A DNA stretch of 64,000 nt from an uncultured Candidatus Melainabacteria bacterium (GCA_934691935.1 CAKUTH010000007.1:234700-298699), one strand, 5' to 3'; positions 50,695-60,348 are shown, numbered from the stretch's first letter. Translations and numbers: made by a program. The notes: a model not told the origin generated them from the sequence alone.

Positions 50695-51294
50695 CTATTT
50701 TATTTTCTTAAAAAATTCATCAGAAATCAACTGGGAATATTTATTTTTTTCACTTACTGAAATAAGCAATCTTTCTTCTCCAGCCTTTGTTTGGGCTACA
50801 GAAACAATTCCGCCAATATCGCCAATTGGTAACTTCTTAACTCTTGCTTCAAATTTTACATAAGGAACTTCTTTGCCATAAGATTTCATTGTGCCATGCT
50901 TTGTTACCTTCAAATCTTCAATTGAAACCGCTTGATATTTTACCTTACTTAACGCTTTGCGTAATTTTTCTTCAACCTTATCTGATTCTATATCTTCCGC
51001 ACTTAAAATAGTTTTGTCGCCACTGTCAACAACAAACATTTTTTGCCCAGATGCCTTGTGTTCCGCCACAACTGCGTTATAACCCATAATGCCTGCGGCT
51101 TTTTCTATCTCAAACTCATCATTAATATGGGTGAAATCTCCAACTTTTTGAGCCCTTTCAAGCATGACATCTTTCGATGGATTGAAATAATTGTTAACTA
51201 AACTCGTTACAAATTCTTTCCCGCCGAGTGACAAAAAACCTACTATAGCAAGCGTTAAGATTATAGCTCTTAATATATTTTTTAAACAACCCAT
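50695..51294 (-). CDS. membrane-anchored protein of unknown function
   Basis: 199 residues. One N-terminal hydrophobic anchor (about 7-24, ILRAIILTLAIVGFLSLGG). The mature part is mostly soluble with beta-rich pieces (VVAEHKASGQKMFVVDSGDK, VPYVKFEARVKKLPIGDIGG). I recognise no family. It is divergent from mutS with about 37 bases between the starts. Confidence 0.6.
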   Translation of the reverse strand: MGCLKNILRAIILTLAIVGFLSLGGKEFVTSLVNNYFNPSKDVMLERAQKVGDFTHINDEFEIEKAAGIMGYNAVVAEHKASGQKMFVVDSGDKTILSAEDIESDKVEEKLRKALSKVKYQAVSIEDLKVTKHGTMKSYGKEVPYVKFEARVKKLPIGDIGGIVSVAQTKAGEERLLISVSEKNKYSQLISDEFFKKIK

Positions 51295-51331
51295 GTTGAA
51301 ATCCTTCTCATGTTATATTATTATTATAGCT

Positions 51332-53911
51332 ATGAAAAAGCCAGAAATCAATTATATCAATACAGCTGACATTAAAGTTGAAGAACTTACTCCTGCAATG
51401 CAGGAATATTTAAAGATTAAACGCCAAAATCCTGACAAAATTTTGCTATATAGACTTGGCGATTTTTATGAAACTTTTTTTGAGGATGCTGTGACCATGT
51501 CAAAAGTTCTTGAAATTACGCTAACAGGTCGTGAACAAGGAAAATTTGGCAGAATTCCACTCGCTGGAATTCCTGCAAAATCGGTTAACGGATATATAGA
51601 AAAATTGGTTCAAAAAAATTTCAAAGTTGTTATCTGCGACCAACTAGAAGACCCAAAGTTTGCAAAAGGCATAGTTAAAAGAGGAGTTACTAGAATTATT
51701 ACATCAGGAACTCTGACCGAAAGCGAAATGCTTAATCAAAACTCCAACAACTACATCTGCGCACTTTTTAAAGATGAGAAAAGTGAATTGTGGGGATTTT
51801 CTTATGCTGATATTTCAACAGGCGAATTCAAAGTTACTCAAAGCTCTTACGAATTGATTTTAGCAGAATTGGCAAGGATTTCGCCGACTGAAGTTATCGG
51901 GCCTTCTAAAAAACAAGACATACAACCGTTTCAGATAGTTCCAGAAGAAAAAATTGACCTTCCTGATGACATTGTGAAACTTTACAACTGTTCAAAAATT
52001 CCAGCATCGGTATTTGATGAACATTTTGCTCAAAATAACTTGAAAGCGGTATTTGAAGCCAACAGTTTAGAAGCGTTCGGTTATAGCAGATACAAACTTG
52101 GATTCCGCTGTGCTGGTGCTTTACTTGCTTATATTTGGGAGAACATGAAAGAAAATATCCCAAAATTTGAACGAATTGAACCTTACGAGCTTTCTGAATA
52201 TATGATTTTAGATAGCAGTACAAGGAAAAATCTTGAACTTACACATACTTCTCGCGACAAGAACAAATATGGTTCTTTGTTGTGGGCTATAGATAAAACT
52301 AAAACAAATATGGGCGCAAGACTGCTCAAAAATTGGGTTTGCCAACCACTAAAAAATGTTGAAGATATAAATATGCGCCAAGATGCAGTCAGTGAGCTTG
52401 TTGATAGAAATAACGAAAGACTAAATATTGCCAATCTTCTTGAACAAGTAAGCGATATTCAAAGACTTTCTACAAAAATTTCTAACAATTCTGCAAGTCC
52501 AAGAGATTTTGTAAGCCTAAAAACATCTCTTTCTGTTTTGCCTGAATTGCTAAAGGTTACGGAAGATTTTGAACACAACCCTCTTGAAACTATCGCCAAA
52601 TATAATGATGATATTACTGAGTATGTTGATGTTATTGATAGAACTATTAACGATGAAAATACACCTATTTTGTTAAAAGAGGGGAATATTATCAAAGAAG
52701 GTGTGTCTGGAGAATTGGACTATCTTCGCGATTTGTTGACAGGTGGAGAAAAATGGATTGAAAATTTTTCAGAAAAAGAAAAAGAAAGAACTGGGATAAA
52801 ATCTCTAAAAGTCGGTTTTAACAAAGTTTTTGGATACTTTATTGAGGTTACTAACACATACCTAGATCAAATTCCTCCAGAATATGTGCGGAAACAAACT
52901 TTAACGGGTGCTGAAAGATTTATCACAGACGAACTTAAAAAGCATGAAGATGAAGTTTTGAATGCTAAATTTAAGTCAACTGAGCTTGAATATAAGCTAT
53001 TTTGTGATTTTAGAGAATATTCAAAAGAATTTGTTTCGACGATTAGAGAAATTTCTGATTGTATAGCGCAATGTGATGTTTTCACTTGTCTAGCAGGCGT
53101 TGCAATAGAAAACAACTATACAAAACCAATAATTGATTCGTCAGACGATTTTGTTGTCAAAAACGGACGTCATCCTGTGTTAGAGAAAATTCTACCGTTG
53201 GGCGAATACGTTCCAAACGATTTGGAATTAAAAGGAAATTCAACAGACACAACGCAATTTATGATTTTGACAGGTCCGAATATGGCTGGTAAATCTACTT
53301 ATATGCGTCAAAACGCTTTGATAGCAATTTTGGCACAAATGGGTTCTTGGATTCCTGCGGATTATGCCAAAATCGGAGTTGTTGACAAGATTTTTACACG
53401 TGTTGGTGCTTCTGACGATTTAACACTCGGTCAATCTACGTTTATGGTCGAAATGATTGAAACCGCTTGTATCTTAAACTCTGCAACCGATAGAAGTTTT
53501 ATTTTGCTTGATGAGATTGGCAGAGGTACAAGTACATACGATGGTGTTGCTATCGCATGGTCAGTTGCCGAATACATTGCAACAAAAATAAAAGCAAGAT
53601 GCATTTTTGCGACACACTATCACGAATTAAACGTAATGACACAAACTTATCCACAAATAAAGAATTTTAGAATTACGATAAGCGAAGAAAACGGTGAAAT
53701 TGAGTTTTTACGCAAAGTTGTACAAGGTGGTGCAAGCAAAAGTTACGGGATTCAAGTAGCGAAGATGGCAGGTTTGCCGAATGCTGTTATCAAACGTTCC
53801 CAAGAGCTAATGACTAGAATGCAAAAGGATAATGCGCAAAACCTTTCTGGTCGCAAACGTTCTACAGATACACCAATAGCAGAAGTTCCACAGTTGAATT
53901 TGTTTAATTAA
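51332..53911 (+). CDS. mutS: DNA mismatch repair protein MutS
   Basis: 859 residues from the ATG at 51332, the usual family start (KIKRQNPDKILLYRLGDFYE follows). The mismatch-wedge Phe is in RLGDFYETFFEDA. The ATPase domain has Walker A TGPNMAGKST (about 648-656), Walker B FILLDEIGRGTST and CIFATHYHEL. It recognises mispairs and recruits MutL, which is not nearby. Upstream open codons overlap the divergent gene and are not used. TATTAT ends about seven bases before the ATG, so a very short leader is likely. Confidence 0.97.
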   Translation: MKKPEINYINTADIKVEELTPAMQEYLKIKRQNPDKILLYRLGDFYETFFEDAVTMSKVLEITLTGREQGKFGRIPLAGIPAKSVNGYIEKLVQKNFKVVICDQLEDPKFAKGIVKRGVTRIITSGTLTESEMLNQNSNNYICALFKDEKSELWGFSYADISTGEFKVTQSSYELILAELARISPTEVIGPSKKQDIQPFQIVPEEKIDLPDDIVKLYNCSKIPASVFDEHFAQNNLKAVFEANSLEAFGYSRYKLGFRCAGALLAYIWENMKENIPKFERIEPYELSEYMILDSSTRKNLELTHTSRDKNKYGSLLWAIDKTKTNMGARLLKNWVCQPLKNVEDINMRQDAVSELVDRNNERLNIANLLEQVSDIQRLSTKISNNSASPRDFVSLKTSLSVLPELLKVTEDFEHNPLETIAKYNDDITEYVDVIDRTINDENTPILLKEGNIIKEGVSGELDYLRDLLTGGEKWIENFSEKEKERTGIKSLKVGFNKVFGYFIEVTNTYLDQIPPEYVRKQTLTGAERFITDELKKHEDEVLNAKFKSTELEYKLFCDFREYSKEFVSTIREISDCIAQCDVFTCLAGVAIENNYTKPIIDSSDDFVVKNGRHPVLEKILPLGEYVPNDLELKGNSTDTTQFMILTGPNMAGKSTYMRQNALIAILAQMGSWIPADYAKIGVVDKIFTRVGASDDLTLGQSTFMVEMIETACILNSATDRSFILLDEIGRGTSTYDGVAIAWSVAEYIATKIKARCIFATHYHELNVMTQTYPQIKNFRITISEENGEIEFLRKVVQGGASKSYGIQVAKMAGLPNAVIKRSQELMTRMQKDNAQNLSGRKRSTDTPIAEVPQLNLFN

Positions 53912-53986
53912 CTTTTGTAAAAAATAAACTGTAGACTAACAAAAATCTTTATTTTTGGTTTTAAATACCTGTAAGGAGAATATGTT

Positions 53987-54433
53987 ATGCCTAAAATTTC
54001 TAGTGTTGAAATGAATAATGTAGCTAAAACTCAAGAGTTGAAGCAACAACCTGAGCAGAAAAAAGAAGTTGTTACCAACCCAAAAACAAAACCTGACACA
54101 TTTGAGAATTCTACATCTGACAAAAACAAATCTGCAAAAAGTCGTTTCTCAAAATTTTGTAAAGCCTTTGTAGTTTCAGGTGAAGTTGTCAAAGCTGCGG
54201 GCAATACAGCAATCTTCGGAGGATTGAGCGCTGGCGCAATTATGTTCTCAGATTGGCTATTTAAAGGTTGGCCAAAAGTTATGAAAAAAGAATTGGCGTT
54301 TGTAGATATGTTTAAAAAACCGTTAAACTGTATCAGCAAGTCATCAAAAATCTTAGCAGGAACTGCTTTTGCTTTGATTGGCGCATTTCAATTTTCAAAA
54401 CTTGTTGTTAATAAAGATAAATCGAAAAAATAA
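53987..54433 (+). CDS. small two-helix membrane protein, unknown
   Basis: 148 residues with a good AAGGAG before the ATG. The first ~55 residues are polar, rich in Lys, Gln and Asn. Two hydrophobic stretches follow (AGNTAIFGGLSAGAIMFSDWLF and ILAGTAFALIGAFQFSKLVV), then a Lys-rich tail. It resembles in build the small protein at 24147 (polar head, Gly-rich hydrophobic end), but I see no sequence match. It abuts the convergent tgt. Confidence 0.6.
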   Translation: MPKISSVEMNNVAKTQELKQQPEQKKEVVTNPKTKPDTFENSTSDKNKSAKSRFSKFCKAFVVSGEVVKAAGNTAIFGGLSAGAIMFSDWLFKGWPKVMKKELAFVDMFKKPLNCISKSSKILAGTAFALIGAFQFSKLVVNKDKSKK

Positions 54434-55591
54434 TTAGATTAAATTTTTATAATGTTCGTTATAAAAATCACCAAATCTATCCTCTAAAATTGCTTGACGA
54501 CATTTTTGAGAAAAGTCTACCAAAAATTTTATGTTGTGTATAGAAAGCAACGTTGAAGCAGTGCTTTCTCCGCATCTCCACAAGTGTCTTATATATGCTC
54601 GGGAATGGTTTTTACAAGTATAACAATTGCAACCTTCTACTAGTGGGCGAGGGTCGTCTGTGTATTTTTGAACTTTTATGTTAGATTTACCTTCCCAAGT
54701 AAAGAATGAACCGTGGCGAGCGTTTCTTGTTGGCAAAACGCAATCAAACATATCAATGCCTCGTTTTATGCCGTCTAATAAATCCTCAGGTGTTCCAACC
54801 CCCATTAGATAACGAGGTTTATACTTTGGTAGCAAAGGTGCTGTAAATTCTGTGAAATGGTTCATTATTTCTTTTGTTTCTCCGACACTCAAACCACCGA
54901 TAGCGTAACCAACAGTGTCGTAAGATGAAATTACAGAGGCACTTTCACGTCTTAAATCATCATAAAATGCACCTTGAACAATTGGAAACAGTGCTTGACG
55001 AGGATTAGTTTTTGCTTTAAAACATCTATCTAACCACCTATGTGTGCGTTCCATCGCTTTTTTTGCAGTTTCATAGTCGCAAGGATAAGGCGCACATTGA
55101 TCAAATGCCATAATTATATCTGCACCTATATCTTGTTGAATTTCCATTGAAACTTCAGGGTTGATAAAGTGTTTTTTCCCGTCTTTAGGGTCACGAAATT
55201 CAACACCATCTTCGCTGATTTTATTCAAATGAGCTAAAGAAAATACCTGAAACCCACCAGAATCAGTTAATACTGGTTTATGCCAATTCATCCATTCATG
55301 AATTCCACCAAACTTTTTTATTAACTTAGTACCTGCTCTCAAATAAAGATGATATGAGTTTGAAAGCATAATTTGCGCACCTGTATCTACAATTTGATCT
55401 GCAGTTAGAGTTTTTACCGCAGAATTTGTACCTACAGGCATGAATATCGGGGTCAAGATTTGTCCGTGAGGAGTTGATAAAATGCCAGCACGAGCTCCTG
55501 TTTGAGCGCATTCGTGAACTAATTCGTATTTAAAGTATTCGTGTGCTAAATCTCGTTTAGAATTTTCTGCAATATTATTTTCACTACTCAC
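54434..55591 (-). CDS. tgt: queuine/preQ1 tRNA-ribosyltransferase
   Basis: 385 residues. Substrate site LTDSGGFQVFSLA, GGLSVGETKE, nucleophile Asp in MFDCVLPTRNARHG and the zinc site CNCYTCKNHSRAYIRHLW. It swaps guanine 34 for preQ1 in tRNAs with GUN anticodons. The N-terminal ~17 residues are an extra polar stretch (MSSENNIAENSKRDLAHE) encoded near a CACTTTTCAC repeat piece. ndk lies 16 bases upstream, so the two are probably cotranscribed. Confidence 0.97.
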   Translation of the reverse strand: MSSENNIAENSKRDLAHEYFKYELVHECAQTGARAGILSTPHGQILTPIFMPVGTNSAVKTLTADQIVDTGAQIMLSNSYHLYLRAGTKLIKKFGGIHEWMNWHKPVLTDSGGFQVFSLAHLNKISEDGVEFRDPKDGKKHFINPEVSMEIQQDIGADIIMAFDQCAPYPCDYETAKKAMERTHRWLDRCFKAKTNPRQALFPIVQGAFYDDLRRESASVISSYDTVGYAIGGLSVGETKEIMNHFTEFTAPLLPKYKPRYLMGVGTPEDLLDGIKRGIDMFDCVLPTRNARHGSFFTWEGKSNIKVQKYTDDPRPLVEGCNCYTCKNHSRAYIRHLWRCGESTASTLLSIHNIKFLVDFSQKCRQAILEDRFGDFYNEHYKNLI

Positions 55592-55607
55592 AATTCACCA
55601 CTTTTCA

Positions 55608-56078
55608 CTAATCGTCCAATTTTTCAATAACGATTTCAGCCATATTTTCGTATTCATCGCAAATTTCGTTTTTGTCAAAATATATTGCGATTTCTCTTTC
55701 AGCACTTTCTTCGCTATCAGAGCCATGAACTACATTGTATTCTTTTACTAATGCGAAATCTGCACGAATAGTTCCGACTTGAGCTTCTAAAGGTTTTGTT
55801 GAACCCATAATTTGTCTGCATCCAGCAATACAGTCATATCCCTTCCAAACCATTGCAACAATTGGACCACTTTGAATGTATTCAATAAGTCTTTCATAAA
55901 AAGGCTTGCCTTTATGTTCGCCATAATGTTTTTCAGCCATTTCTGGGGTAACATCAAGCATTTTTAAACCAATAAGTTTAAACCCTCTGTTCTCAAAACG
56001 TTTAATAATTTCACCAACTAAACCTCGCTTTACTCCGTCAGGTTTAACTGCTATAAATGTTCTTTGTTCTCTCTGCAT
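55608..56078 (-). CDS. ndk: nucleoside diphosphate kinase
   Basis: 156 residues from the ATG at 56078 (GGAGGA before it); codons upstream are open but not conserved. QRTFIAVKPDGVKRGLVGEI, the active-site His in YNVVHGSDSEESAEREI and MVWKGYDCIAGCRQIMG are typical. It moves gamma-phosphate between nucleoside triphosphates. It is slightly longer than most (about 140-150) at the C-terminus (DEYENMAEIVIEKLDD). Confidence 0.97.
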   Translation of the reverse strand: MQREQRTFIAVKPDGVKRGLVGEIIKRFENRGFKLIGLKMLDVTPEMAEKHYGEHKGKPFYERLIEYIQSGPIVAMVWKGYDCIAGCRQIMGSTKPLEAQVGTIRADFALVKEYNVVHGSDSEESAEREIAIYFDKNEICDEYENMAEIVIEKLDD

Positions 56079-56139
56079 GATGTAAAATCCTCCATTCAAG
56101 ACAATAGTATCATAAAAAACTCTATATGTCACTCCAAAA

Positions 56140-57447
56140 TTATTTTTCCATTATTCTGATGTTTTTGCGCAACATTGTCAACATAATAAAACAAAGAATT
56201 ATAGCTGCTGCACAAAGTCCAAACCAAAAACCTTTCAACCCTAAATTAAATTTAAACGCCAACGTACAACCAAGTGGAATTGAGATTAACCAATATGCAA
56301 CAAAATTTGATAACAATACAACTCCAGTTTTTTTAATTCCTTTAAAAATACCAGACAATGCCACTTGTAACCCATCAAACACTTGGAATATAGCAAGCAC
56401 ATATAAAATTGGAATTGAAATTTTTATTAAAACATCATCTTGGCTGAACAGTCTTACCAAAAATTCAGGGAAAGATGCAAAAATTATAGCACTGCAGGTC
56501 ATAAATCCAACGCAGATAACCGTTCCGACAAATGAGTATTTTTTCAAATCTTTTATGTTTCCTGCGCCGTTTGCAAATCCTACTTTTACAGCAATAGCAT
56601 TCGAAATTGCTAACGGAACCATAAACGACACTGTCGTTAAGGTACAAATAAGGTTTTGCGCAGCAGCATAAACCCCTGAAACACTACCCATAATTATCGC
56701 AATACTGTTGAATGCAATAAATTCAACCAAAATCGCACAAGATATTGGGATTCCTATTTTTATTAAATTTTTATAATAATCAAAATCTACGTAATTTTTA
56801 AAGTTCATTAATTTAAAGCAGTAGAATAACAAAACCAGTCCCATAAAATATCTGACAACAAAACTTGCAATCGCCAAACCAAGCACGCCTAATGACGGAA
56901 TTGGACCTAATCCAAAAACCAAAACGATGTTGAGAACGATATTAAGAAAAACCGCAAACGCAGTTACTAAATTTGGGAATAACACTATTTCAAACGCTTG
57001 TAAAAATTCTTTTACAGCCGCGTGTAAATATCCACCGAACGTTGCAAACGCCGTTACAAACATATATTGCTTAATCATAGGTACTAATTTAGGTTCAAAA
57101 TGCATAAAATCAATAAGCGGAATAAATGCCAAAACCGCCAGCATAACAAGTATTGCTAAAAACATCGCAAATCTAAGTGTCGGATAAAAATATTTTTTTG
57201 CACTTTTATTTTCTCCACGATAATTCGATAAAAGTGGAGAAACGCTTACAATCAACCCAATTCCAAATGTTTGAATGCAATTAGTAATAGCAGTAGCTAT
57301 AGAAATTGCAGCCAGCGTGTCTGTAGAATGCCTGCCAGCAATCAACACATCGCCTGCGCCAATCAAAATAAACCCAAGGTTACCCATGATAATCGGCAGT
57401 GCAATGTTTAATAATTCTTTAGCATAGTGTCTAAATTGTGTACTCAT
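56140..57447 (-). CDS. MATE-family efflux transporter
   Basis: 435 residues, 12 predicted helices in two similar halves. MATE features: LNIALPIIMGNLGFILIGAGD at the start, the VAGRHST-type loop and FVVPLAISNAI-like stretch VPLAISNAIAVKVGFANGAG in the second half. It exports cationic compounds with Na+ or H+. TGATATAAT ends eight bases before the ATG, so the leader is very short. Substrate unknown. Confidence 0.93.
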   Translation of the reverse strand: MSTQFRHYAKELLNIALPIIMGNLGFILIGAGDVLIAGRHSTDTLAAISIATAITNCIQTFGIGLIVSVSPLLSNYRGENKSAKKYFYPTLRFAMFLAILVMLAVLAFIPLIDFMHFEPKLVPMIKQYMFVTAFATFGGYLHAAVKEFLQAFEIVLFPNLVTAFAVFLNIVLNIVLVFGLGPIPSLGVLGLAIASFVVRYFMGLVLLFYCFKLMNFKNYVDFDYYKNLIKIGIPISCAILVEFIAFNSIAIIMGSVSGVYAAAQNLICTLTTVSFMVPLAISNAIAVKVGFANGAGNIKDLKKYSFVGTVICVGFMTCSAIIFASFPEFLVRLFSQDDVLIKISIPILYVLAIFQVFDGLQVALSGIFKGIKKTGVVLLSNFVAYWLISIPLGCTLAFKFNLGLKGFWFGLCAAAIILCFIMLTMLRKNIRIMEK

Positions 57448-57490
57448 ACGAAAAAATTATATCATATCAAATCTTAATAGCAAGTTGATT

Positions 57491-58126
57491 TTAAATTTTA
57501 TGAGGATAGTTTTTGGGAAACTTCCACTCGTTAGACATAATTTCGTACGTACAAAATCTTACGTTATTTTTACAATTACCTTTTTCTGCTATAATCTTAT
57601 TTTTATTGTAATCCTTTACAAACACAAAAACATCAACTCCACCTCTATTAGGTCCTCTTGAACCATTTGCATCAATAATTATTACAGTATGTGTTTGTGC
57701 AAGCTCCTCTACATCTTTCATCCAAAAAATAACAGTACCATCTTGCAATTGAAACACCAAACGGTCACTACCTGTCATTACATTCCAGCTACCTTGCCCA
57801 TGCCATTTGAGATAATTAACACTCGCATAACCATTACAATTAGCTAATCTATCACATAATTTTGCATTTTTAAAATATGGTTTTAAATAAATACTCCAAA
57901 AATCCTTAGCATCCATATCCCTTTCGTTCCAAGTTGCAATTGAATCATTATCAATTTCAGATAGAGCAATCGCATTTTGCAAAGTATTGTATGCCTTTTT
58001 TAAACCAGTTTCGATTTCATGCTTGCGATACTTACTCACAAACGAAGGTATCGTGAAAGCTACAACAACTCCAATTATACCTAACGTTATCAAAACTTCC
58101 GCCAGAGTAAATGCTTTTTTGTTCAT
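57491..58126 (-). CDS. type IV pseudopilin-like protein
   Basis: 211 residues. The leader MNKKA/FTLAEVLITLGIIG has Ala at -1 and Glu5. The globular part carries DANGSRGPNRGGVDVFVFV, the element shared by the pseudopilins at 15827, 28670 and 42426, and Cys residues in pairs (KLCDRLANC, KNNVRFC). It is divergent from a 72-residue XRE regulator at 58189, repeating the 28561/28670 arrangement. The fixed helix and variable tail suggest a pilus-like or minor pseudopilin role. Confidence 0.87.
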   Translation of the reverse strand: MNKKAFTLAEVLITLGIIGVVVAFTIPSFVSKYRKHEIETGLKKAYNTLQNAIALSEIDNDSIATWNERDMDAKDFWSIYLKPYFKNAKLCDRLANCNGYASVNYLKWHGQGSWNVMTGSDRLVFQLQDGTVIFWMKDVEELAQTHTVIIIDANGSRGPNRGGVDVFVFVKDYNKNKIIAEKGNCKNNVRFCTYEIMSNEWKFPKNYPHKI

Positions 58127-58188
58127 AAACCCTCTTTGTTCTCTTTTAGACTACATACTTTTTACAATATAACACATAAAATTAAATT

Positions 58189-58407
58189 GTGAACAATAAG
58201 GCTACAAAAATTTTACAATTAGGACGCAAAATATTCAACTTGAGAAGAAAAAAAGGACTTTCTCAAAATCAACTTGCTGAAAATGTCGGGATATCACGAG
58301 AGCACTTAGCCAAAATTGAAACCGCCAAAAGATGTGTCAGTCTTGGACTTTTGATAGACATATCGGAAGCACTTGAAATTCCAGTCAGGGATTTTTTCGA
58401 CTATTAA
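58189..58407 (+). CDS. XRE-family helix-turn-helix regulator (B)
   Basis: 72 residues with a GTG start. A single helix-turn-helix (RRKKGLSQNQLAENVGISRE, HLAKIETAKRCVSLGLLIDI) and a short C-terminal helix ending VRDFFDY. It has the same length and the same end pattern (x-DFF/EFF) as the regulator at 28343. Both are divergent from a pseudopilin gene, which suggests a duplicated module. It lies two bases from the stop of the convergent SprA-like gene. Confidence 0.85.
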   Translation: MNNKATKILQLGRKIFNLRRKKGLSQNQLAENVGISREHLAKIETAKRCVSLGLLIDISEALEIPVRDFFDY

Positions 58408-58408
58408 T

Positions 58409-58816
58409 CTATGCTTTGTAATCAAGTTTATTGCCAGTATTTTTATCTTTAATAGCTTGGGCTTGCATTTTTACACTTTTTGCTTTTGATGCGACTTTGT
58501 AATCCTGCTCCGAAGGGTCAAATGGTGCCATTGCTGATTTTATAACAGTATTAGCATCATCAATTGTCTTTTGAGGATTGTTCGGATTTAAAGAAGGCAT
58601 TTTTATATCAACATGCCCCGCAACAGGAATTCCATCTGCGTTTTTTTCTATAACAATAGAACCTGCAAGTGAACCACCTGCAGATTTGTGCATAAGCTCA
58701 TGGGCATAAATTTTATCATAATTTTTCTTTATAAGAGCGTTTTTCTGCGCTTTTTGTTGCTCCTTTTGCTTTTCTACTGGATTAGAGAAGTTGTAGAAAA
58801 AATTTATACCTGCCAT
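58409..58816 (-). CDS. SprA-related putative metalloprotease, minimal form
   Basis: 135 residues with GAGGG before the ATG. The zinc-binding helix is YAHELMHKSAGG (HExxH). It is followed by IPVAGHVDIKMPS and the family tail ANTVIKSAMAPFDPSEQDYKVASKAKSV. This matches the SprA-related family (Campylobacter CJM1_0395 type), whose role is unknown; the metalloprotease label is predicted only. Family members often have long variable N-termini; here just ~40 polar residues precede the motif. No signal peptide. Confidence 0.75.
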   Translation of the reverse strand: MAGINFFYNFSNPVEKQKEQQKAQKNALIKKNYDKIYAHELMHKSAGGSLAGSIVIEKNADGIPVAGHVDIKMPSLNPNNPQKTIDDANTVIKSAMAPFDPSEQDYKVASKAKSVKMQAQAIKDKNTGNKLDYKA

Positions 58817-58890
58817 AATTTACCCTCACACACATACTACCTACTAGCATTGTAGCATATTTAAAAAGGTTTTTCAAGTGGTTTAAAACA

Positions 58891-58915
58891 AAAAGCTCGA
58901 AATTTTCGAGCTTTT
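58891..58915 (-). terminator. intrinsic terminator after accC
   Basis: AAAAGCTCGAAA / TTTCGAGCTTTT hairpin with T tracts on both sides. Confidence 0.8.
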
Positions 58916-58923
58916 TTTGTTTT

Positions 58924-60282
58924 TTATTTTTTATTTTTACCTGTACGTTCATAGAAATCTTCTATAAATCCAGTATTAAATTTACCACTCATAAACACAG
59001 GATCTTCAATAATTGATTGGTGGAACGGAATTGTTGTTTCGACACCCGTAATAACATATTCTTTCAAAGCTCTGTACATACGACGTCTTGCTTCATTTCT
59101 TGTTCTGCCCCAGCATATTAATTTACCTATCATACTGTCGTAATAAGGTGGGATTTTATAATCTTGATATGCGTGAGAATCCACTCTAACCCCAAATCCC
59201 CCAGGAGTAACATATCCTGTGATAGTTCCAGGGTTTGGCATAAAGTCTTTTTCTGGATTTTCAGCATTGATACGGCATTCAATAGCGTGACCTCTCAAAA
59301 CAATGTCGTCTTGAGTGAAATCAAGTTTTTCGCCTGAAGCTACTAAAATTTGTTCTCTTACCAAATCAATATTTGAAATCATTTCGGTAACACAGTGTTC
59401 AACCTGAATTCTTGTATTCATTTCCATAAAATACCATTTGCCGTCATGGTCAAGCAAGAATTCACAAGTTCCTGCACCTTCGTAATTGATAGCCTTTGCT
59501 GCACGAACAGCAGCCGCACCCATTTCTTTACGAGTAGCCTCGTCTATTGCTGGAGAAGGAGCTTCTTCCAACAATTTTTGGTGACGACGTTGAATTGAGC
59601 AATCTCTTTCACCCAAGTGAACAACGTTTCCATACTGATCACCTAAAATTTGAACTTCAATATGACGAGGATTTTCCAAGAATTTTTCTGCATATACATC
59701 TGGATTACCAAAGAAATTTTGAGCTTCTGATTGACAAAGATTAAAATTAGTTTCAACTTCTTCATCACATCTTACAACTCTCATACCTTTACCGCCACCG
59801 CCAGCAGTAGCTTTCAAGATAATTGGATAACCAGCTTTGTGCGCAAAATCTTTTACTTCTTGAACGGTTTTCAAAATTCCAGTACCAGGAGTAACAGGAA
59901 CGTCATTTTCAATCATTGTTTTACGAGCCGTTGCCTTGTCGCCCATTTTGCGCATAGCTTGCGCTGTAGGTCCTATAAATTTAATACCGTGTTTTTCACA
60001 AATTTCCGCAAAATCGGCTCTTTCCGACATAAAACCGTATCCTGGGTGAATTGCATCTGCACCAGAAACGATTGCTGCAGAAATGATGGCAGGTATGCTC
60101 AAATAACTTTTTGCACTTTGAGCTGGTCCTATACAATATGCTTCTGTAGCCAATCTAACGTGAAGTGAATTTGCATCAGCTTGCGAATAAATCGCAACAG
60201 TAGGCAAACCTAGCTCTCTGCACGCCCTAATTATTCTAACCGCAATCTCCCCACGGTTCGCAATTAATACTTTTCTAAACAT
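58924..60282 (-). CDS. accC: biotin carboxylase subunit of acetyl-CoA carboxylase
   Basis: 452 residues from the ATG at 60282 (MFRKVLIANRGEIAVRIIRA, the universal start); 17 open codons upstream lie in a hairpin region and are unlikely. ATP-grasp motifs KATAGGGGKGMRVV, HIEVQILGDQYGNVVHLGER and EMNTRIQVEHCVTEM. It carboxylates the biotin on AccB, encoded upstream, in the first step of fatty-acid synthesis. Confidence 0.97.
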   Translation of the reverse strand: MFRKVLIANRGEIAVRIIRACRELGLPTVAIYSQADANSLHVRLATEAYCIGPAQSAKSYLSIPAIISAAIVSGADAIHPGYGFMSERADFAEICEKHGIKFIGPTAQAMRKMGDKATARKTMIENDVPVTPGTGILKTVQEVKDFAHKAGYPIILKATAGGGGKGMRVVRCDEEVETNFNLCQSEAQNFFGNPDVYAEKFLENPRHIEVQILGDQYGNVVHLGERDCSIQRRHQKLLEEAPSPAIDEATRKEMGAAAVRAAKAINYEGAGTCEFLLDHDGKWYFMEMNTRIQVEHCVTEMISNIDLVREQILVASGEKLDFTQDDIVLRGHAIECRINAENPEKDFMPNPGTITGYVTPGGFGVRVDSHAYQDYKIPPYYDSMIGKLICWGRTRNEARRRMYRALKEYVITGVETTIPFHQSIIEDPVFMSGKFNTGFIEDFYERTGKNKK

Positions 60283-60304
60283 TTTTCTTATCCCTATAAA
60301 AGGC

Positions 60305-60338
60305 AAAAAGTGAAAGTACATAAAACCTTTCACTTTTT
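60305..60338 (-). promoter_or_regulatory. hairpin between accB and accC
   Basis: Perfect 12-base inverted repeat (AAAAAGTGAAAG / CTTTCACTTTTT) with a ten-base loop, made of the AAGTGAAA repeat. A T run follows in the direction of transcription, so it could act as a partial terminator that sets the accB:accC ratio. Confidence 0.5.
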
Positions 60339-60348
60339 ACTTATCTTT

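Noticed and set aside
51191..51331. Forty-seven extra N-terminal residues on MutS
   Set aside because: They overlap the divergent gene in antisense and are not part of MutS; the ATG at 51332 starts at the family position.
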